The notes under the pieces: model-generated
What the model saw: the letters and a program-made list of their open reading frames with translations, nothing else
Database searches by the model: none
Told to the model about the DNA's origin: nothing
Position numbers and translations under genes: made by a program
Assembly: GCA_035310145.1 (NCBI GenBank)
Contig: DATGEL010000016.1
Coordinates: 1-43,758 of the forward strand
Reading direction: 5' to 3'
DNA: 43,758 nt
DNA from: Dehalococcoidia bacterium
GTDB lineage: Bacteria; Chloroflexota; Dehalococcoidia; CAUJGQ01
In this document: positions 1-9,098 of the stretch, one piece after another
How positions within the stretch are numbered: position 1 is the stretch's first letter
How the letters are laid out: every line of letters begins with the position of its first letter

Positions 1-1499
1 CCCTCCAAGGCCTGCAGGTCGATGCGCACGCTGCGCTTGTTGCGGTTCAGCGCATTGAAACCGGGCGAGGTGTTGATGCCGTAGGCCGAGCCGTTCGGCG
101 CCGCGATCGTGCGGTAGTTGTCGATGCGCCGGTCGCTTTCGACCTTGATCACGTCCGCGCCCAGGTCAGCCAGGAAGCGTGACGCCTGCGGTCCGGCCCA
201 GACCCAGGTGAAGTCGAGCACGCGCACGCCGCGCAGTGGGAGGGGTAAGGACGTGGGGCGCAGGTCGTGCAGGTCAGAAACCGTAGGGGAGGGTATTCCC
301 TCCTTCGCACCGCCTTTGCCGTCGAGCCTGGGGGCATCCGGGCGGAAGATTTCGGGCCACGGCAGCCAGGCGAGATCTGTCGGCAACCCGGCCGCAAGCC
401 CCGCGCCGCCGGATCTCGTCTCTCGGGCCGGCGCGGGGCCGCGCAGCCGCGCCGGTGTGCGCGTGAGCCGCACCGGCGGACCGGGCGCCGTCAGCGTGCC
501 GCCTGCGGGCAGCGCCAGCTCGACGAAGGCGCCGCGGGCACGCAAGTGCTCGGAGGCGAGCACGTCCGCTGCGCTGTTCACCGGCGCCAGCGGAATACGC
601 CGCGACTGCGCCATGCGGTACAACTCTTGCGCCGTGTAGCTCGCGAAGAACTCGCAGAGCAGCGGGCTCAGCGCGTCCCAGTTGTCGCGGCGGCCGCCGA
701 AGCCGTTGAACAGCGGGGATCGCGCCCAGTCGGGGCTGCCCATCAGCTCAACCAGGCGCTGCCACTGGTCGTCGCGCACCAGCAGCATGCTCACAGCGCC
801 GTCCTTGCAGGGCAGAAACTCGAAGGTGCTGGCCACGAGCCGGCTGGGCACGACCTCGCCGAGCGCCAGATACGGCGCAAACGTCGGATCGTTGGCGCAG
901 ATCAGTGCTTCCTGGATAGAGAGATCCACGCACTGGCCGCGGCCGCCGCGCTCGCGCCAGGCGAGCGCGGCCAGCGCGCCGAGCGCCGCTGCTGCCCCGG
1001 CCATGAAGCCGCCTTGAAAACCGGCGGGCTTCAGCGGGCGGCCGCCCTCACGCCGGCCCCCCGCGGGCGTGAGCTGGGCATAGCCGCTGGCCGCCCACAG
1101 CGTCAGCTCGTTCGCCGGCTCGTCGGCACGCGGACCGCTCAGCCCGAAGGGCGTGATGAAGACGGAGACGAGCCGCGGATGCAGCGCCGCCAGCGCCGCC
1201 GGCGTCAGGCCGAGCGCGGCGGCTTCAGCGGCCTGCAGGTCCGTAATCAGCACATCCGCCGAGCCGAGCATGCGCCGCGGGCCCTCGACGCCGGAAGCGG
1301 TGGCGGCCTCGAAGATGGCGCCGCGCTTACCGGCGTTCAGATAGGCGAAGAGCTCAGGCCGCCGCCGCAGCGGGTCGCCCGCCGGCCGTTCGAGCTTGAC
1401 GCAGTCCGCGCCGCAGTCGGTCAGCAGCCGCGCACAGTACGGCGCGGCGACCATGCGGCCAAACTCGACCACGCGCAACCCGGCCAGCGCGGCAGGCAT
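1..1499 (-). CDS. CaiB/BaiF family (class III) CoA-transferase, two-domain fusion, 3' end cut by window edge
   Basis: One open minus-strand frame runs from the ATG at 1499 to the left edge with no stop, about 499 codons. It begins with the family signature [19 protein letters not shown] and continues [12 protein letters not shown]. Around 240 a second copy of the same N-terminal signature starts ([17 protein letters not shown], then [10 protein letters not shown]), so this is a tandem two-domain protein cut inside domain 2. Family enzymes move CoA between acyl groups through an aspartyl-CoA thioester. In domain 1 the catalytic position reads VDLSIQEA, Glu where formyl-CoA transferase has Asp (VDVxxQDA). 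It starts 14 bases after the enoyl-CoA hydratase stop on the same strand, so the two are probably co-transcribed. Substrate unknown. Confidence 0.88.
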   Translation of the reverse strand, partial: MPAALAGLRVVEFGRMVAAPYCARLLTDCGADCVKLERPAGDPLRRRPELFAYLNAGKRGAIFEAATASGVEGPRRMLGSADVLITDLQAAEAAALGLTPAALAALHPRLVSVFITPFGLSGPRADEPANELTLWAASGYAQLTPAGGRREGGRPLKPAGFQGGFMAGAAAALGALAALAWRERGGRGQCVDLSIQEALICANDPTFAPYLALGEVVPSRLVASTFEFLPCKDGAVSMLLVRDDQWQRLVELMGSPDWARSPLFNGFGGRRDNWDALSPLLCEFFASYTAQELYRMAQSRRIPLAPVNSAADVLASEHLRARGAFVELALPAGGTLTAPGPPVRLTRTPARLRGPAPARETRSGGAGLAAGLPTDLAWLPWPEIFRPDAPRLDGKGGAKEGIPSPTVSDLHDLRPTSLPLPLRGVRVLDFTWVWAGPQASRFLADLGADVIKVESDRRIDNYRTIAAPNGSAYGINTSPGFNALNRNKRSVRIDLQALE

Positions 1500-1513
1500 C
1501 GGAAGCAGCCCGC

Positions 1514-2350
1514 TCAGCGCCCGGCGTCTTGTTCGGCAAACGCCGCGTCCCGCGTTTGCAGATAGGCGCGCAAACCCTGCGTGTCGCGAATGTGATTGAG
1601 CTGGTCCTTCTCGGGTACACCGGGCACGAGGTGCTCGGCCATGCGAATGTCGAGATGGTGCTGGAAGGCGGCCGTGAAGCCCATCTTGTCGTAGGTCTGG
1701 TGGATGCTGCGCTTCATCACCTGCGCGGCGAAGGGGGGCACGAAAGCGATGCGCCGCGCCGCCTGCCAGGCCGTCTCCTCCAGCCGCTCCGCCGGCACAA
1801 CCGAGTTGAGCAGTCCCCAGGCCAGCGCCGTTTGCGCGTCGATCGTGTCGCCACTCAGGTAGAACCAGTTCAGGTGCTTGTTATGGCCAAGAAACGGCAG
1901 CATGGTGAAGGGCGAGTGCGCCACGTGGCGAATCTCCGGCTCGGCGAAGACGGCCTGCTCCGAGGCGATCACGATGTCGCAGGCCAGCGCCAGCACGTTG
2001 CCGGCCGCCATGGCGAAGCCGTTGACGGCGGCGATCGTCGGCTGACGCAGGTACCACATGCGCAGCAGCGTGCGCGGCGCCTTGTGCGTCTGATCCCAGC
2101 GCGCCGTGGCAGGCACGCTGGGCCGCGCGTGGCCGGGGGCGATGTCGAAGCCGCTGGAGAAGGCGCGGCCGGCGCCCGTAAGGATCACGACCCGCACCTC
2201 GTGGTCCGCCTCCACCAGGTCGAGGGCGGCGTCCAGGTCGTCCAACAGCTCTGAACTGAGCGCATTCAGCTTCTCGGGCCGGTTCATGGTGATGCGTGCG
2301 ATGCCTTCGCGCCGCTCCAGCAGCAGATTGGCAAACGTTGGGTCGGCCAT
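1514..2350 (-). CDS. enoyl-CoA hydratase/isomerase family protein
   Basis: This 278-residue protein has the usual crotonase length. It carries the N-terminal [13 protein letters not shown] motif, the first oxyanion-hole segment [10 protein letters not shown] (about residues 61-70) and the second segment [23 protein letters not shown], where the AAGN turn polarises the thioester carbonyl, followed by FAEPEI. Crotonases hydrate or isomerise enoyl-CoA esters, or cleave related CoA esters. The glutamates that define true hydratases cannot be placed with certainty by eye, so the exact reaction is open. It heads a minus-strand pair with the CoA-transferase 14 bases downstream, suggesting activation and beta-oxidation-like processing of one acyl substrate. 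A second CoA-transferase gene diverges from the same 153-base upstream region. Confidence 0.9.
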   Translation of the reverse strand: MADPTFANLLLERREGIARITMNRPEKLNALSSELLDDLDAALDLVEADHEVRVVILTGAGRAFSSGFDIAPGHARPSVPATARWDQTHKAPRTLLRMWYLRQPTIAAVNGFAMAAGNVLALACDIVIASEQAVFAEPEIRHVAHSPFTMLPFLGHNKHLNWFYLSGDTIDAQTALAWGLLNSVVPAERLEETAWQAARRIAFVPPFAAQVMKRSIHQTYDKMGFTAAFQHHLDIRMAEHLVPGVPEKDQLNHIRDTQGLRAYLQTRDAAFAEQDAGR

Positions 2351-2462
2351 GGCGCCTCCTCGTCCTCGCCGCGCGGGCCGCGTGCCCGTCTCGCAGGCCG
2401 CACGCTAAGCCGGGCGTCAGGCGCTGTCAAGCAAGGGCTGCGGCTGCTCGCGGCCGCCGGGC

Positions 2463-2468
2463 TATACT
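2463..2468 (+). promoter_or_regulatory. candidate -10 hexamer TATACT
   Basis: TATACT matches the bacterial -10 consensus at five of six positions and lies in the divergent region between the hydratase and the second CoA-transferase. No convincing -35 is present 16-18 bases upstream. It would start RNA near 2475, either giving a short leader to the ATG at 2504 or a leaderless mRNA beginning at the in-frame GTG at 2477. Confidence 0.35.
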
Positions 2469-2503
2469 CCCCGCGGGTGCGTCTGCGCACCGCGGAGGCA
2501 GTG

Positions 2504-4984
2504 ATGACCCAGGCGCCGCTGGCCGGCCTGCGCGTGCTCGAGATCGGGGAGTTCGTCTCCGCCGCGTACTGCGCGAAGCTCCTGTCCGACCTCGGCGCCG
2601 AGGTGCTGAAGCTCGAGCCGCCCGACGGCGACCGCGCCCGCCGTTACGGCCCCTTCCGCGGCGGCGTGCCCGACCCGGACGCCAGCGGTCTCTTCCTCTG
2701 GCTGAACCACGGCAAACGGCTGGCGACGCTGGACCTGGCCGCACCGGACGGCCGCGACGCGTTTCACCAGCTGGCGGCTGAAGCCGATCTCGTGATCGAA
2801 AACCTCGAAGCAGCCGAGATCGCGCGCGCCGGCGCTGCCTACGAGACGCTGGCGAAGCTGCAACCGGGCCTGATCGTCACCTCGATCAGTCCGTTCGGCC
2901 GCACGGGGCCGCGGGCGCACTGGCGCGGACACGGTCTGCAGGCCGCCGCAGGCAGCAGCGTGGCGTACCGCACCGGCGACCCGGCACGCTGTCCGCTGAC
3001 CAAGCCGCTTAACGACCCGGAGTTTCTAGGCGGCGTACACGCGGCCGCGGCCACGCTGCTCGCCCTGCGCCAGCGCGAGCGCGGCGGACCGGGGCAGCAC
3101 GTGGATGTCGCGATCCAGGACGTGCTCTTCTCCGTGACCTCGGGCACGCTGCTGGTCGCCGCGATCTTCGGCGGCCGCACACCGCCCAGCCGCAGCGGGC
3201 ACCGTTATCCGGCCTTCTTCCCCTGGACGGTGCTGCCCGTCGCCGACGGCTTCATGGAGTTCGTCACCATGCAAGACCGGCAGTGGCAGGCGTTTGTCGA
3301 CGAGATCGGCTCGCCGGCCTGGGCGAGCGATCCGCGCTTCCAGAACCGCGTGACGATGACGCAGTACGCCGATGAGCTGGACGGGCTGCTGCTCGCCGCG
3401 GTGGGCCGGCGCACGCGGGCCGACCTCTGGGAAGCATGCCGCCGGCGGCGCATCTCCTTTCAGCCCGTGCACCGCACCGACGAGCTGCTGCGGGCCGACC
3501 ACCTGCGCCAGCGCGGCTTCTTCGTGCCGATCCCGGACGGAAACGGAGGCAGCGTCACCGCGCCCGGATCGCCGTTCGTGTTCGAAGGCCGGCGCGCGGC
3601 CGGCCATCCCGCGGCAGCCGTGCGCGAACCGGCCGTCGCCGCACACCCGCCAGCGAATCCGGTACGTGCGGCTGCAGCGGCGTGGACGGGGCGCGCCGAG
3701 AGGCGCCCACCTGCCGCCGACTGCAGCCCCACGGACGCCCCGCTCGCGGGCGTGCGCGTGCTCGACCTGGGCCAGGTCTGGGCGGGGCCGCTGCTGGGCC
3801 AGTATCTGTCCGACTTCGGCGCCGACGTCATCCGCGTCGAGACGGGCAAGCGGCAGGGCATGATGTCCGGCGCGGCGGCCGTGCCCACCGATCCGGCGGC
3901 GCCGGCTTCGTACAATGTGCTCTTCCGCAACCGGCGCAGCGTCAGCCTCGACCTCGAGCATCCGCGCGGACACGCGCTGTTCTTGCGGCTGACCGCCGTC
4001 AGCGATGTCGTCTTCGACAACCTCTCGCCGCGCGCCGTGAGGAAGCTGGGCATCGGCTACGAGGCGCTGCGCCGTGTCAATCCCGGCATCGTCGTCGCCT
4101 CGCTCTCCGCCGCGGGCCAGCACGGCCCCTGGGCCGACGTGCTCACCTACGGCCCCTCGCTCACCGCCCTCTACGGCATCAAGAGCCTGCTCGGCTATCC
4201 GGGCGACACGCGCATTATGGAGGACGTGGCCGACCTCGACCCCACCGCCGCCACCTACGCGCTGACCGCCATCCTCGCGGCGCTGCGCCGGCGGGAACGC
4301 TCCGGTCAAGGGACGTTCATCGACCTGGCGCAGGGCGAGGCCGGTCTCGCGTCGCTCGGCGAGGCGGCGCTGGAGTATGCGATGAACGGCGTGGTGCTGG
4401 GTCCGACCGGCAACCGCCACCGAGCGATGGCGCCGCACGGCATCTATCCCAGCGCCGGCCCTGGGGGCTCCTGGAGCGAAGCCCAGGGGAGAGCGTCGCA
4501 GACTTCAGATGACGCCTGGATCAGCATCGCGGTGGACAGCGATGCAGCCTGGCGGGCGCTCTGTGTCGTGTGCGCCGAGGAAGCGCATGCAACCGATCCG
4601 CGCTTCGCCACGCTGGCGGGCCGGCTGCGCCACGTCGAAGCGCTGGATGCGCTGACGGCCTCGTGGACGCGCCGGTTCGATGCGAGCGAGCTGAGCGAGC
4701 GGCTGCAGGCGGCCGGCGTCGCGGCTTATCCTGTCCAGGATCCCCTTGCCGCCGTGCGCGACGAACAGATCGCCTTCCGTCGCACCGCGGTGCGCGTGGC
4801 TACAGGGGCGCTCGATGCCGCGCAGGTCTACACGGGCACACCCTGGTTCCTCAGCGAGGCGCCGCCGACGATCTACGGTCCGGCGCGGCCGCTCGGCGCC
4901 GACAACGAGAGCGTGCTTCGCGGCGTGCTCGGCCTTTCAGCGGCGGAACTCACCGCCGCGATCGCCGCCGGGGCGGTAGCCTGA
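2504..4984 (+). CDS. CaiB/BaiF family (class III) CoA-transferase, complete tandem two-domain fusion
   Basis: This 826-residue protein is about twice the usual 400 residues because two CoA-transferase domains are joined. Domain 1 (about 4-380) starts PLAGLRVLEIGEFVSAAYCA and domain 2 (about 410-826) starts PLAGVRVLDLGQVWAGPLLG. Domain 1 has the catalytic-type VDVAIQDV with Asp206; domain 2 has IDLAQGEA with Glu612 at the same place. In class III enzymes the aspartate forms the acyl and CoA intermediates, so the domains may differ in activity. The ATG at 2504 is preferred over the in-frame GTG at 2477 because GGAGG lies seven bases upstream and homology starts right after it. A palindrome encoding about 15 extra residues lies in domain 2 between GIYPSAG and DDAWISIAV. 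Substrate unknown. Confidence 0.9.
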   Translation: MTQAPLAGLRVLEIGEFVSAAYCAKLLSDLGAEVLKLEPPDGDRARRYGPFRGGVPDPDASGLFLWLNHGKRLATLDLAAPDGRDAFHQLAAEADLVIENLEAAEIARAGAAYETLAKLQPGLIVTSISPFGRTGPRAHWRGHGLQAAAGSSVAYRTGDPARCPLTKPLNDPEFLGGVHAAAATLLALRQRERGGPGQHVDVAIQDVLFSVTSGTLLVAAIFGGRTPPSRSGHRYPAFFPWTVLPVADGFMEFVTMQDRQWQAFVDEIGSPAWASDPRFQNRVTMTQYADELDGLLLAAVGRRTRADLWEACRRRRISFQPVHRTDELLRADHLRQRGFFVPIPDGNGGSVTAPGSPFVFEGRRAAGHPAAAVREPAVAAHPPANPVRAAAAAWTGRAERRPPAADCSPTDAPLAGVRVLDLGQVWAGPLLGQYLSDFGADVIRVETGKRQGMMSGAAAVPTDPAAPASYNVLFRNRRSVSLDLEHPRGHALFLRLTAVSDVVFDNLSPRAVRKLGIGYEALRRVNPGIVVASLSAAGQHGPWADVLTYGPSLTALYGIKSLLGYPGDTRIMEDVADLDPTAATYALTAILAALRRRERSGQGTFIDLAQGEAGLASLGEAALEYAMNGVVLGPTGNRHRAMAPHGIYPSAGPGGSWSEAQGRASQTSDDAWISIAVDSDAAWRALCVVCAEEAHATDPRFATLAGRLRHVEALDALTASWTRRFDASELSERLQAAGVAAYPVQDPLAAVRDEQIAFRRTAVRVATGALDAAQVYTGTPWFLSEAPPTIYGPARPLGADNESVLRGVLGLSAAELTAAIAAGAVA
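4459..4488 (+). repeat. nested inverted repeat inside a CoA-transferase gene
   Basis: The outer arms CCCTGGG (4459-4465) and CCCAGGG (4482-4488) enclose a second pair, GCTC (4467-4470) and GAGC (4474-4477), around CTG. It is translated in frame as part of PGGSWSEAQGRASQTS, where relatives usually run directly from a Gly-containing turn into DDxWI. It looks like a small palindromic element inserted without breaking the reading frame. Confidence 0.55.
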
Positions 4985-5060
4985 TTCCGCGGACCAAGAC
5001 TACTCGGAGGAGGTTCTTGACCAGGCAGATGCATCCCTGCCACGACGCCGATCGTTATCT

Positions 5061-5073
5061 GGACGGACCGTCC
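5061..5073. repeat. perfect dyad GGACGG-A-CCGTCC upstream of the YceI gene
   Basis: Six-base perfect arms around a single base lie about 100 bases upstream of the YceI-protein start. A regulatory protein site is possible, but nothing else in the 185-base leader supports this and no regulator gene is adjacent. Confidence 0.25.
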
Positions 5074-5169
5074 GAGGGCGCAGCGGGGCGGTTCACCCCC
5101 TTTACAGGGGTTTAACCAGCTACGGACGGCGGCGTGATACGGTGCCTCAACGGCGGGGAGGACGGTGGT

Positions 5170-6393
5170 ATGGCGGGGACGATCGAACAATCGCGCAGTC
5201 CGGCCTGGCAACTGCCGCGGGAACAGGTGCTGCCGCGGGCGCTCGCCGCGGGGCTGGTGGCGGGCGGCGTGATCGGCGTCATCGGCACCCTGATCTGCGT
5301 GCCGCTGCGGCGCTGGGCCGGCGTCACCGACCGCGCCGTGATCAACGGCTACACGATCGCTGGCGGCTCTCTCGCGCTCTGGCTGCTGGGCGGACTCTTG
5401 TACGGGGCGCTGGCTCGCCGCGGCGGCCGCGCCGCCGCCTGGCTGCTCAGCGCCGCGCTTGCCATCGCTATACTTGGCACCATCGTCTTCGCCGGGCCGG
5501 CGCGCGACCTCGCCAACCGGCTGCCGTCGCTGGCCGTTCCGCTGACCCTGCTCGTGGTGTTGGGCGGCGCCGCGCTCTTCCTGGCGATCGTCGGACTGCG
5601 GGCGCCGTGGCGCATCGCGACGCCGGCGGCCGTGGTGGCCGCGCTCGTGGTGGGCTTCGCCGTCACCGTCGCCGACCGGGAGCCGAAGGTGCACTTCACC
5701 CTCACCAAGCTCACCGTGCCGCCCGCGGCCACGCGGGCCGCGCCGGCGCAAGCGGCCGCGCCCGCCTCCGCCCCGGGCCCGGCGGATGCCAACGCCGCAG
5801 CCCCGGTCACGCCCGCGGCAACCGCGTCAACGCCGGGAGCCGCGACTGGAACGCTGCATTTCGTCGTCAATCCCCAATCGCAGGCGGCCTACACCGTGCA
5901 CGAGAAGCTGACGCGGCTGCCGGCGCCCAGCGACGCGATCGGCAGGACCAGCGCGATCACCGGCGATCTGTACCTGGAGAAGAGCAGCGGCCTCGCGCCG
6001 AGTCGGCCATCGGCGTTCACGGTCGAACTCTCAACGCTCACCAGCGACACGGCGCAGCGCGATCGCTTCCTCAAACAGAGCGTGCTGCAAGTCGCGCGCT
6101 TCCCCAACGCGACGTTCACGATCACCGGCATCGAGGGCTTTCCGGCGTCGTATAAAGAAGGCGATCAGGTCACCATCTCGGTCACGGGCACGATGAACAT
6201 CCACGGCGTGGAGAAGCCGCTGACCTGGACGGGCCAGGCGCAGGAGGCCGGCGGTAAGCTCGAGGCCGTGGTCAGCACCGACTTCCAGATGCAGGACTTC
6301 GGCATCCAGCCGCCGAGCGTGCCCGTGGTGCAGTCGGTGGATTCGCACGTGCATCTCGATCTGCACCTCTTCGCGGACCAGCAAGGATCGTAG
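5170..6393 (+). CDS. YceI-family lipocalin-like protein with five-helix membrane N-terminus
   Basis: This 407-residue protein has two parts. Residues 24-168 contain about five hydrophobic helices (24-46, 61-81, 87-108, 120-143, 150-168). A Pro/Ala-rich linker (183-226) follows, then a YceI domain (about 227-405) recognised by DLYLEKSSGL, STLTSD, QRDRFLK, ARFPNATFTITG, GTMNIHGVEKPLTW and DFGIQPP. YceI proteins are periplasmic or secreted eight-stranded barrels that bind polyprenyl or fatty lipids. Here the barrel would be tethered outside the membrane. Usual YceI proteins are about 190 residues with only a signal peptide. The ATG at 5170 follows GGGGAGGA with seven bases between and is preferred to a GTG at 5134. 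The lipid ligand is unknown. Confidence 0.85.
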   Translation: MAGTIEQSRSPAWQLPREQVLPRALAAGLVAGGVIGVIGTLICVPLRRWAGVTDRAVINGYTIAGGSLALWLLGGLLYGALARRGGRAAAWLLSAALAIAILGTIVFAGPARDLANRLPSLAVPLTLLVVLGGAALFLAIVGLRAPWRIATPAAVVAALVVGFAVTVADREPKVHFTLTKLTVPPAATRAAPAQAAAPASAPGPADANAAAPVTPAATASTPGAATGTLHFVVNPQSQAAYTVHEKLTRLPAPSDAIGRTSAITGDLYLEKSSGLAPSRPSAFTVELSTLTSDTAQRDRFLKQSVLQVARFPNATFTITGIEGFPASYKEGDQVTISVTGTMNIHGVEKPLTWTGQAQEAGGKLEAVVSTDFQMQDFGIQPPSVPVVQSVDSHVHLDLHLFADQQGS

Positions 6394-6465
6394 CCCGCCT
6401 CCTCGTCCCCTCTTTCGCCTGAACCGCCCACGGCCGAACATGGACGGAAGATGCGGAGGACGACG

Positions 6466-7776
6466 ATGCCCAAGCGCGCGGTGCTGGCGTTCAGCGGCGG
6501 GCTCGACACGAGCGCGATTCTCACCTGGATGGTCAAAGAGCAGGGCTGGGAGGTCATCACCTTCACGGCCAACCTCGGCCAGCGCGAGTCCGACAGCCTC
6601 GCCGTGGCGGCGGGGAAATCGCGTGACATCGGCGCCGTGGCGCATGAGGCAGTCGACCTGCGCAAGGAGCTGCTCGAGGAGTTCTTCCTGCCGGCGATGC
6701 AGGCGCACGCCAAGCTGGAGGGGCGCTACCTGCTCGGCACCTCGCTCGCGCGCTACCCGACCGCCCGCGCCGCCATGCGCCTGGCGAAGCAGTACGAGGC
6801 CACCGTGCTCGCGCATGGCTCAACGGGCAAAGGCAACGACCAGGTGCGCTTCGAGACCACCTGGCTCGTGCTCAACGCCGACCCTGCGTACCACATCGAA
6901 GGCATGGAGATCTTCGCGCCGTGGAAGGACGAGTCGTTCCTCGCTCGCTTCGGCAACGGCGGCCGCAAGATCATGCGCGCCTACCTTGAGGAGATGAAGG
7001 TTCCCGTGCCCTCAGGCGGCTCCGACGCCCCCGACCCCTACAGCCAGGACGAAAACCTGCTGCACATCTCCTCCGAGGGCGTGGTACTGGAGCAGCCCGA
7101 AGAGTCGCACGTCGACAAGGTCATCTACACGCGGCTCACCGACCCGCGCCGCGCGCCGGACACACCGGAACTCGCCAGGATCTGGTTCGCGCGCGGCGTG
7201 CCGGTGCGCCTGGAGGTGCTGGACGAGCGCGGCAACACCCTCCAAGCGCCGGTCGAAGGCGATTTGGTGCGCGTCTTCACCGCCGCGGACACGCTCGCGG
7301 GGCGGCACGGCATCGGCCTGCTGGATATGGTGGAGCACCGCTACGTCGGGCTGAAGTCGCGCGGCGTCTACGAGGCGCCAGGGCACACGCTGCTGGAAGC
7401 GGCGCACGCCGACCTGGAAGGGATCGTGCAGGACGGCCCCGTGCTGGACGAGAAGTACGCGCAGGCGCCGCGGCTGGCACGGCTGATCTACACCGGCGGC
7501 TGGTTTTCACAGGAGCTGCGCCGCTACCTGGCGTCGCTGGCTGAAGACCAGCAGCGTGTGAACGGCTGGTCGCTGGTGCGGCTGTACAAGGGCGCGGTGC
7601 TGCCCGTGGCGCGCTGGAGCGCGGCCTCGCTGTACGACCCCGGCCTCGTCTCCTTCAACGACATGACCGGCGCCGGCTTCGACCCGCGCAAAGCGCGCGG
7701 CTTCATCGACGTGCAGGCGCTGCACATGTGGGCCGCCGAACGGGCCCGGCACGTGGGCGAGGGAACAGGGCGGTAA
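6466..7776 (+). CDS. argG: argininosuccinate synthase
   Basis: This 436-residue enzyme joins citrulline and aspartate with ATP to make argininosuccinate, the penultimate step of arginine synthesis, in the cytoplasm. The PP-loop ATP pyrophosphatase motif SGGLDTS sits at residues 10-16. HGSTGKGNDQVRFE, the citrulline/aspartate-binding region, is intact, as are EGMEIFAPWKDE and the C-terminal HxYVGLKSRGVYEAPG region. The length fits the longer bacterial ArgG class rather than the about 400-residue class. The ATG at 6466 has CGGAGGA upstream, better than the ATG at 6451. No argH or other arginine gene is in the window, so it stands alone. A palindromic repeat follows 31 bases after the stop. Confidence 0.95.
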   Translation: MPKRAVLAFSGGLDTSAILTWMVKEQGWEVITFTANLGQRESDSLAVAAGKSRDIGAVAHEAVDLRKELLEEFFLPAMQAHAKLEGRYLLGTSLARYPTARAAMRLAKQYEATVLAHGSTGKGNDQVRFETTWLVLNADPAYHIEGMEIFAPWKDESFLARFGNGGRKIMRAYLEEMKVPVPSGGSDAPDPYSQDENLLHISSEGVVLEQPEESHVDKVIYTRLTDPRRAPDTPELARIWFARGVPVRLEVLDERGNTLQAPVEGDLVRVFTAADTLAGRHGIGLLDMVEHRYVGLKSRGVYEAPGHTLLEAAHADLEGIVQDGPVLDEKYAQAPRLARLIYTGGWFSQELRRYLASLAEDQQRVNGWSLVRLYKGAVLPVARWSAASLYDPGLVSFNDMTGAGFDPRKARGFIDVQALHMWAAERARHVGEGTGR

Positions 7777-7807
7777 CGCCCCTTCCAAACAACCCTTCCG
7801 CAGCCCT

Positions 7808-7871
7808 CCCCTCTCCATTGCAGATCGCGCTCCGCGCGATGGCAGGCGATGGAGAGGGGCCGGGGGTGAGG
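7808..7871 (+). repeat. palindromic repeat with GGGGGTGAGG tail, copy 1 (intergenic)
   Basis: The arms CCCCTCTCCAT (7808-7818) and ATGGAGAGGGG (7849-7859) are perfect complements. Between them lies a second perfect hairpin, ATCGCGC-TCC-GCGCGAT, and after them the tail CCGGGGGTGAGG (7860-7871). The arm and tail sequences recur at 30579, 36756 and 41371. It may act as a terminator-like structure after argG, but no T-run follows. Confidence 0.7.
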
Positions 7872-7993
7872 CCGCGCGGCGCGCACTCTTCTGCGAAGAC
7901 CGTTCGCGCTGCCCAAAATCTGACGGCCGCTGCGTTCATGGGGGTGTGCGCACGGCTTTGTCGTTGTGCCGAGCGCCCGAGCGGAGGCCGCGC

Positions 7994-8449
7994 GTGGACG
8001 TTGAGGCGAACAAGGCGCTGGTGCGTCGCTACTTCGACGAGATTGTGAGCCACGGGATCCTTGAAGCCGTGGACGAGCTGTTCCACCCTGAGTTTCATTC
8101 CCATGGGGCGCCGCCCGACGCCCCGCGCGGGACTGAGCGAGTCAAGACCGTGTGGCGGAACTGGCGCGCCGCGTTCCCCGACTGGACCGCTGCCGTGGAG
8201 TTTCAGGTCGCCGAGAGCGATCTGGTAGCGACGCGGATCACCGCTCAAGGGAAACAGACGGGCGAGCTTCGTCACCCACGCTTTGGTGTTATCCCCGCGA
8301 CCGGCCGGTATGCCACGGTCACGGCGACGGTCACGTTTCGCCTTCGCGACGGCAAGCTGTACGAGAACTGGGAGAGCGGCGACTTCCTCGGCTTCTTCCA
8401 GCAGCTCGGCGTGGTGCAACTCGTGGCGCAGCCGCTGTCCACTTCGTAA
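7994..8449 (+). CDS. SnoaL-like / ester cyclase-type polyketide cyclase-fold protein
   Basis: This 151-residue protein begins VDVEANKALVRRYFDEI and continues DELFHPEFHSHG, VWRNWRAAFPDW and VATRITAQGKQTGE, ending LYENWESGDFLGFFQQLG. This is the usual pattern of SnoaL-like NTF2-fold proteins (often annotated ester cyclase), small cone-shaped proteins that bind or cyclise hydrophobic ligands. The conserved helix-then-HPEFxxH and AFPDW segments are visible. The GTG start at 7994 has GCGGAGG six bases upstream; an earlier in-frame ATG at 7946 lacks a ribosome site. It is separated from argG by the palindromic repeat and converges on the acetyltransferase 44 bases away. The ligand and reaction cannot be told from sequence. 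Confidence 0.75.
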   Translation: MDVEANKALVRRYFDEIVSHGILEAVDELFHPEFHSHGAPPDAPRGTERVKTVWRNWRAAFPDWTAAVEFQVAESDLVATRITAQGKQTGELRHPRFGVIPATGRYATVTATVTFRLRDGKLYENWESGDFLGFFQQLGVVQLVAQPLSTS

Positions 8450-8493
8450 CGTTCGACGAATCGCTCGCGGGCGCGGCATACGTGGTGGCTGGA

Positions 8494-8982
8494 CTACTGC
8501 CCGGCGAGCGCCGCCAGCTCGGCGCCGTCGAGGCGGCAGGTGGTCCACTCGTCCTGGAACTGCGCGCCGAGACGCTTGTAGAAGCCGATCGAAGGCTCGT
8601 TCCAGTTGAGCACCGACCATTCGAGCCGGGCGCAGCCGCGCGCCGCGGCCACCCGCGCCAGCTCCACGAACAGCGCCTTGCCCAGGCCGTGGCCGCGCTG
8701 CTCCGGCAGCACGAAGATGTCTTCCAGCCAGATGCCGGGCCGGGCGCGGAAGGTCGAGTAGTTGTGGAAGAACAGGGCGAAGCCCGCCGGCTCGCCGCCT
8801 GCCTCCGCGATCAACGCTTCGGCGTACGGGCGCGGGCCGAAGAGGTGCTCGCGCAACGCTGCCTCGTTCGCCTCGCACTCGTCCAGCATGCGCTCGTACT
8901 CGGCCAGGCCGCGGATCAGGCGCACCAACAACGGCAGGTCAGCCTCGGCAGCAAAGCGGATGCGGATCGGCGGCTCGCTCAC
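8494..8982 (-). CDS. GNAT-family N-acetyltransferase, SSAT-like
   Basis: This 162-residue protein starts with the GNAT beta1-alpha1 segment IRFAAEADLPLLVRLIRGLAEYE and has the acetyl-CoA pyrophosphate loop PEQRGHGLGKALF (R/Q-x-x-G-x-G/A). The block HNYSTFRARPGIWLEDIFV, followed by RLEWSVLNWNEPSIGFYKRLGA, resembles the diamine (spermidine/spermine, thialysine) N1-acetyltransferase branch. These enzymes acetylate small amines with acetyl-CoA in the cytoplasm. The GTG at 8982 is preferred because GAGGAG lies just upstream, and the sequence before it is not GNAT-like. It is monocistronic and convergent with the SnoaL-like gene. The substrate remains a guess from similarity. Confidence 0.85.
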   Translation of the reverse strand: MSEPPIRIRFAAEADLPLLVRLIRGLAEYERMLDECEANEAALREHLFGPRPYAEALIAEAGGEPAGFALFFHNYSTFRARPGIWLEDIFVLPEQRGHGLGKALFVELARVAAARGCARLEWSVLNWNEPSIGFYKRLGAQFQDEWTTCRLDGAELAALAGQ

Positions 8983-9098
8983 GGCGGCTCCTCGCCCGCG
9001 CTGTAGCGCACCGACACAGTATTGCACGGCCCGCCTCTCCCACACCGCACGGGGAGGGCAGCCTTCACTTGAGGAACCGGCGAGCGGCGCCGCGCAGG

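Noticed and set aside
7728-8048. Plus-strand frame across the palindromic repeat between argG and the SnoaL-like gene
   Set aside because: It overlaps the argG end and the start of the next gene in another frame, reads straight through the repeat, and has no ribosome site or domain.
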